64,000 bases of DNA from Polyporus tsugae (taxonomy: Eukaryota; Basidiomycota; Agaricomycetes; Polyporales; Polyporaceae): the NCBI GenBank assembly GCA_024305745.1, contig JAHRBS010000013.1, forward strand, positions 1,302,001 to 1,366,000. The letters run 5' to 3'. Shown here in pieces: positions 60,783 through 64,000 of the stretch. Numbering within the stretch: position 1 is the first letter of the stretch; every line of letters starts with the position of its first letter. The notes under the pieces are model-generated. The model was not told where the DNA came from, did not search any database, and saw only the letters and a list, made by a program, of their open reading frames with translations. Position numbers and translations under genes: made by a program.

Positions 60783-61427
60783 AGGGGTGATGAGGTAAAA
60801 AGGGTTTCTGTGAGCAACTGCGCTCTTGATACATGTAACTGCGTTGGCTATCCGAGTTGAATGCGATGCTGTGCCCCATTAGTTATGCCGCACGTGCACT
60901 CTCTTCCGTATCGTCACACGGATGCCTTTAACATACACATATAATTGGTACATCCGCGAGGTAAGGTATATTCAATTGATGGTGGACGCTAGGCTGGCAG
61001 GCAGAAGATATCCTCGAGTTGAACAGCATTCAAAACGTACATTTTGAAAGACTCGGTCCGAATAAGGATGTGTAAGTAGTATCCTAGTTGGATCGAAGAG
61101 TTTAGGATATGCTGGGACGACTGAAAAGAAGAGATGGCGGTTTGGAAGTGGTGGCTAGGCCATCCAACTTGTCAATTTGGTACTGATACATAGTGGTTAT
61201 CGGCAAGTTGGCGTTCAACGAGGTTCAACGTTGGGCCAGTTGCGGGTAGCGGCGGGGCCGATGAGCGCCTCGACTTCCTCTCTGGGAAAGCTGCCTGACG
61301 CTGTCCGGGCCGCAGGTGGGAGAATGACGCAGGCGGCGAGACGCATTTGCCTTTGGCCACTCGCCATCATGCAGTGAACGAAAGCATCTCAGAATCTCGC
61401 CGACATCTCTACCCTCACACGGTCTCC
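60783..61427. other. Intergenic region before NCA2
   Basis: About 640 bases with the Arg-AA9 3' region and the NCA2 promoter. No conserved frame, repeat or RNA gene is recognised. Confidence 0.55.
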
Positions 61428-63760
61428 ATGTCGACCTTCGTGTCTCATATTGTCGCCGACCTCTCACAAAAGGCTCTTCCAGCAAACGCACCATCCACCA
61501 GCACCGAACGCGTACAGATCGCGTCATGCCAATCTAAGGAGGCTCTTCGTGGTATCTTCATCAAGCTCGAGCAGTCTCAGTCCCCGCAAAACCTCCGTGA
61601 ATGCATCGATGCGCTTCATAACCTTGAATATCACCAACAGTTGCTGTCGGCTGAACTAGCGGACAGCGAGGAGCAAACTCTCCGCCGTGCAATCCTCAGC
61701 AGAGTCGCACTAGGTCTCTACGGCCAGACTTTGACAACTTTCTTGGACGAAGCCAGTGAAGCAGAGGCAGAGGGACAGTGGTGGAGTGATGTAGTGCGGT
61801 CCCGGAGACGAGCTGCGACGTACCTCCTCCAAAGTACGCCCGACATTTATTTGCCCTGTGACGCGCTCTTATGAACATGACATTCCAGCACTCCCGCTCC
61901 GTGTTGTCAATGTCTCTAACGTGGTGCTGTCTACGCTGCGGAATAGGAACATCCCACTCCACCTATCCGTCTTCAAGCCATCCTCCCTTCGCCGTCTGTT
62001 CCCTTCGACCAGCACCCTCCGTCCGAACACGTTAACTCTTGCTCTCTTCCCTCATCTCCACCATGAGCCTTACTCTATTTCACTCGCAACTTCAATTCAC
62101 ACATCCTTCTCCACCTCTTCGTCCCCAACTCAAACTGCGACTTCTGCATGCAGTGCTTTCACCCAGACCCTGTACGGCGTCGCGCGCGTGTGTGGCACCC
62201 TCGCAACCTTACCGGTAGACCTCGCTCGAGGGGAATGTTCATTCAAGCAAAAGGAGCTCACGCGCATACGTGACGAGCGTGCCGAGGTCCTCGGGATGCT
62301 CGTCGACTTGCGCGACAGGCTCGCCACCGCGCTCGAGACCATCGACAACGACGAGGCGCTCTTTGAGCTCGCGCGGTTCGTGCACTACCTTCAAACGATC
62401 ATCAGCGGACAGGAGTTCGCACCGCTGAGCGAGGAGGTGTCCCCCGGACGCGTGCTCGAGTCGTTATCTTTGCTGGCCCACCTCAGCCTGCCGTCGCACA
62501 CATCCTTGCACAGCGCCGGGCTCAAGACGGGGGAGCTGAGACGTCCCTCGTGGCTCACGCTCACCTGGCCTCGGCTCTTGCTCCTCCCTCCGTTGATTCT
62601 GTACGGGATCCGCACAGCATATGCGTCACGCGCGTCATTAGAGGAATTGGCGCGAGGTGCGCTCGAGACGGCGAAGAGCTTTTGGGAAGACTGGATCCTC
62701 GAGCCCCTCCGCGGGATGGTACACACTGTGCGCGCGGGTAGGGAAGACGGCGTCATCGTCACCAAGGAGAGCGTCCGCGCCGACCTGGAAGTAAGTTTCC
62801 ATTTGCCGTTCATGCGAATCGCGGTATTAATGGCATCTTGGTCAGTCGCTGGAGCGCATGACCCTCGCTCTAGCACAGGAGAAGCTGCAATATTCCTCGC
62901 CGCAGCTCGAGGCGCTGGCGCGACAGGTGCAGATGGGCGACTTGACGGCGGTGATGCAGATATACGAGGAAGAGATCAAGTCCCCGCTCAAGTCTGCGAT
63001 GCAGGGGTCGCTTCTCCGGTCATTGTTCATCCAAGTCCAGAAGGCGAAGGTACGTAACTGCGTTCTCCGTTCTGAAACCGCCCCGCTGTCACGGGTGTGC
63101 TGGTGATGAATGAACGCACTGACTGACACGAACACGAACGGCGATACCCCAATCGCGGCACAACAGGTCGACATCAACCAGGCGCTGTCCGGAATCGACA
63201 AGCTGCTCAAGAGCCAAGAACTGACGTTCGCATTCGTGGGCGTGGCGCCTGCCCTCGCGATCGTCTACGGGTTCTCCAGCAACCTGCAGCGCCTGTGGTC
63301 TGGCGGAAAGGGCCGCGGGCGATACGGTGGGAAGGCGAAGCGCGTCGGGGTCTGGTCCGACATGAGGTTCGTCGTCTCCCCGCGCACTACGCCCCCTGAA
63401 ACATCCCATACTGATACGCATGATACGAATGAACCCTACAGACGAATAGAGCGCCTCCTCATCTCCCAGCCGCACCCTCGCCACACCCGCCCGCATCCCG
63501 TGCCGGCGCTGGAGAAGGCGGCCGCGAGCGCGACGTCCGTGTCGCCTCTGACGTCGGGCCTGCTCCTGCTTTCGGTCACACACCTCAGGAAGTACGGGGA
63601 GACGGCGCTGCCGGCGAACTCACGCCTGCGCGAGGGCTTTCTGGAAGACGTGACCGATCTGGAGAACCCGAGCCTGGGCCGGGCGGACAAGCTGAGGGTG
63701 CTGGATCGGATGTGGCGGTCGTGGGACGAGCCTTTGGGGTGGAGCAGGATCGCTGCTTGA
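61428..63760 (+). CDS. NCA2: Nca2-like mitochondrial protein, control of ATP synthase expression
   Basis: Nca2 is a mitochondrial membrane protein needed in yeast for expression of the mitochondrially encoded ATP synthase subunits 6 and 8. Exons are 61428-61833, 61889-62790, 62846-63049, 63167-63366 and 63442-63760. Motifs fit the family: LPLRVVNVSNVVLSTLRNRN early, PSWLTLTWPRLLLLPPLILY (membrane segment), ESFW-like ALETAKSFWEDWILEPLRGM, ESVRADLESLERMTLALAQE, LTAVMQIYEEEIKSPLKSAM and FIQVQKAKVDINQALSGIDK, then KSQELTFAFVGVAPALAIVY (second membrane segment) and TSGLLLLSVTHLRKYGETAL. The ATG at 61428 gives a neutral leader; an in-frame ATG at 61347 exists. The predicted product is about 675 residues. 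Confidence 0.92.
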
Positions 63761-64000
63761 GCTGGGGTGGACGCGTGTGTGATGTGGTCATAGCGGATCG
63801 TGGTATGCGATTTTTTCTTGGAACATCCCAGGCCATGGGATTGTGGCCTCTCTCCTCGGTTCTGACACTGGCGCGCAGGCCGATACGCATTCCCAATTGT
63901 GTTACAAATATGGGGAACGCGTGAACAAAGGTGCATTTACAACGCATCGATGTGGACGCATAAGCCTTGGCTCAGGAGGGTGTGCCAGCGACTGTACACT

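Overview
The window is nuclear DNA of a filamentous basidiomycete, most likely a wood- or litter-decaying Agaricomycete. The genes are intron-rich, with many introns of about 50-70 bases, some very small exons and mostly GT-AG borders. They are packed at about one per 2 kb on both strands, and the content is fungal: F-box/LRR proteins, a CE16 acetylesterase, AA9 lytic-monooxygenase genes and a crinkler-like NTPase relic. I recognise no tRNA, rRNA, CRISPR array, intact transposon or plasmid feature. All exon borders were read by eye from splice signals and conserved protein motifs, so starts and small exons carry more uncertainty than gene identities.

Layout. 1-24.6 kb: a CSC1/TMEM63-type channel (cut by the window start), complex I subunit NDUFS4, the TORC2 subunit Rictor/Ste16/Avo3, splicing factor Isy1, a YqjM-like old yellow enzyme, a membrane-anchored Cu/Zn superoxide dismutase, a secreted CE16 esterase, a tail-anchored VAP/Scs2 protein, a Ypk-type AGC kinase and a G-patch protein. 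24.8-39.0 kb: a SIKE-family coiled-coil protein, an F-box/LRR protein, a vacuolar PQ-loop transporter, prohibitin-2, the meiotic MutS homologue MSH5 and a second F-box protein. 39-45.4 kb is the accessory part: a broken P-loop NTPase gene of crinkler/RHS type, a C-rich hexanucleotide tract, mitoribosomal protein mS33, and 2.6 kb with only one orphan reading frame. 45.4-57 kb: dipeptidyl-peptidase 5, proteasome ATPase Rpt5, a small secreted protein, a Doc-like Fic-fold protein head to head with a small probably mitochondrial protein, Eaf6, exosome subunit Rrp40 and ESCRT-I subunit Vps37. 57-64 kb: a dead AA9 gene, an AA9 gene that lacks the copper-binding histidine brace, and NCA2.

How genes relate. 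There is no biosynthetic cluster, but themes recur. Rictor and the Ypk-type kinase are the scaffold and the classic substrate kinase of the TORC2 pathway, about 10 kb apart. Six products act in or are probably sent to mitochondria (NDUFS4, prohibitin-2, mS33, NCA2, the 53.4 kb protein and perhaps the Doc-like protein). CE16, the small secreted protein, DPP5 and the AA9 proteins belong to the secretome.

Most notable: the Arg-AA9 gene with its neighbouring pseudogene, the Doc-like gene with a divergent partner, the decayed NTPase gene, an apparent 26-base intron in the PQ-loop gene, three GC-AG introns, a membrane-tethered SOD, and an altered C-terminal motif in Rpt5.
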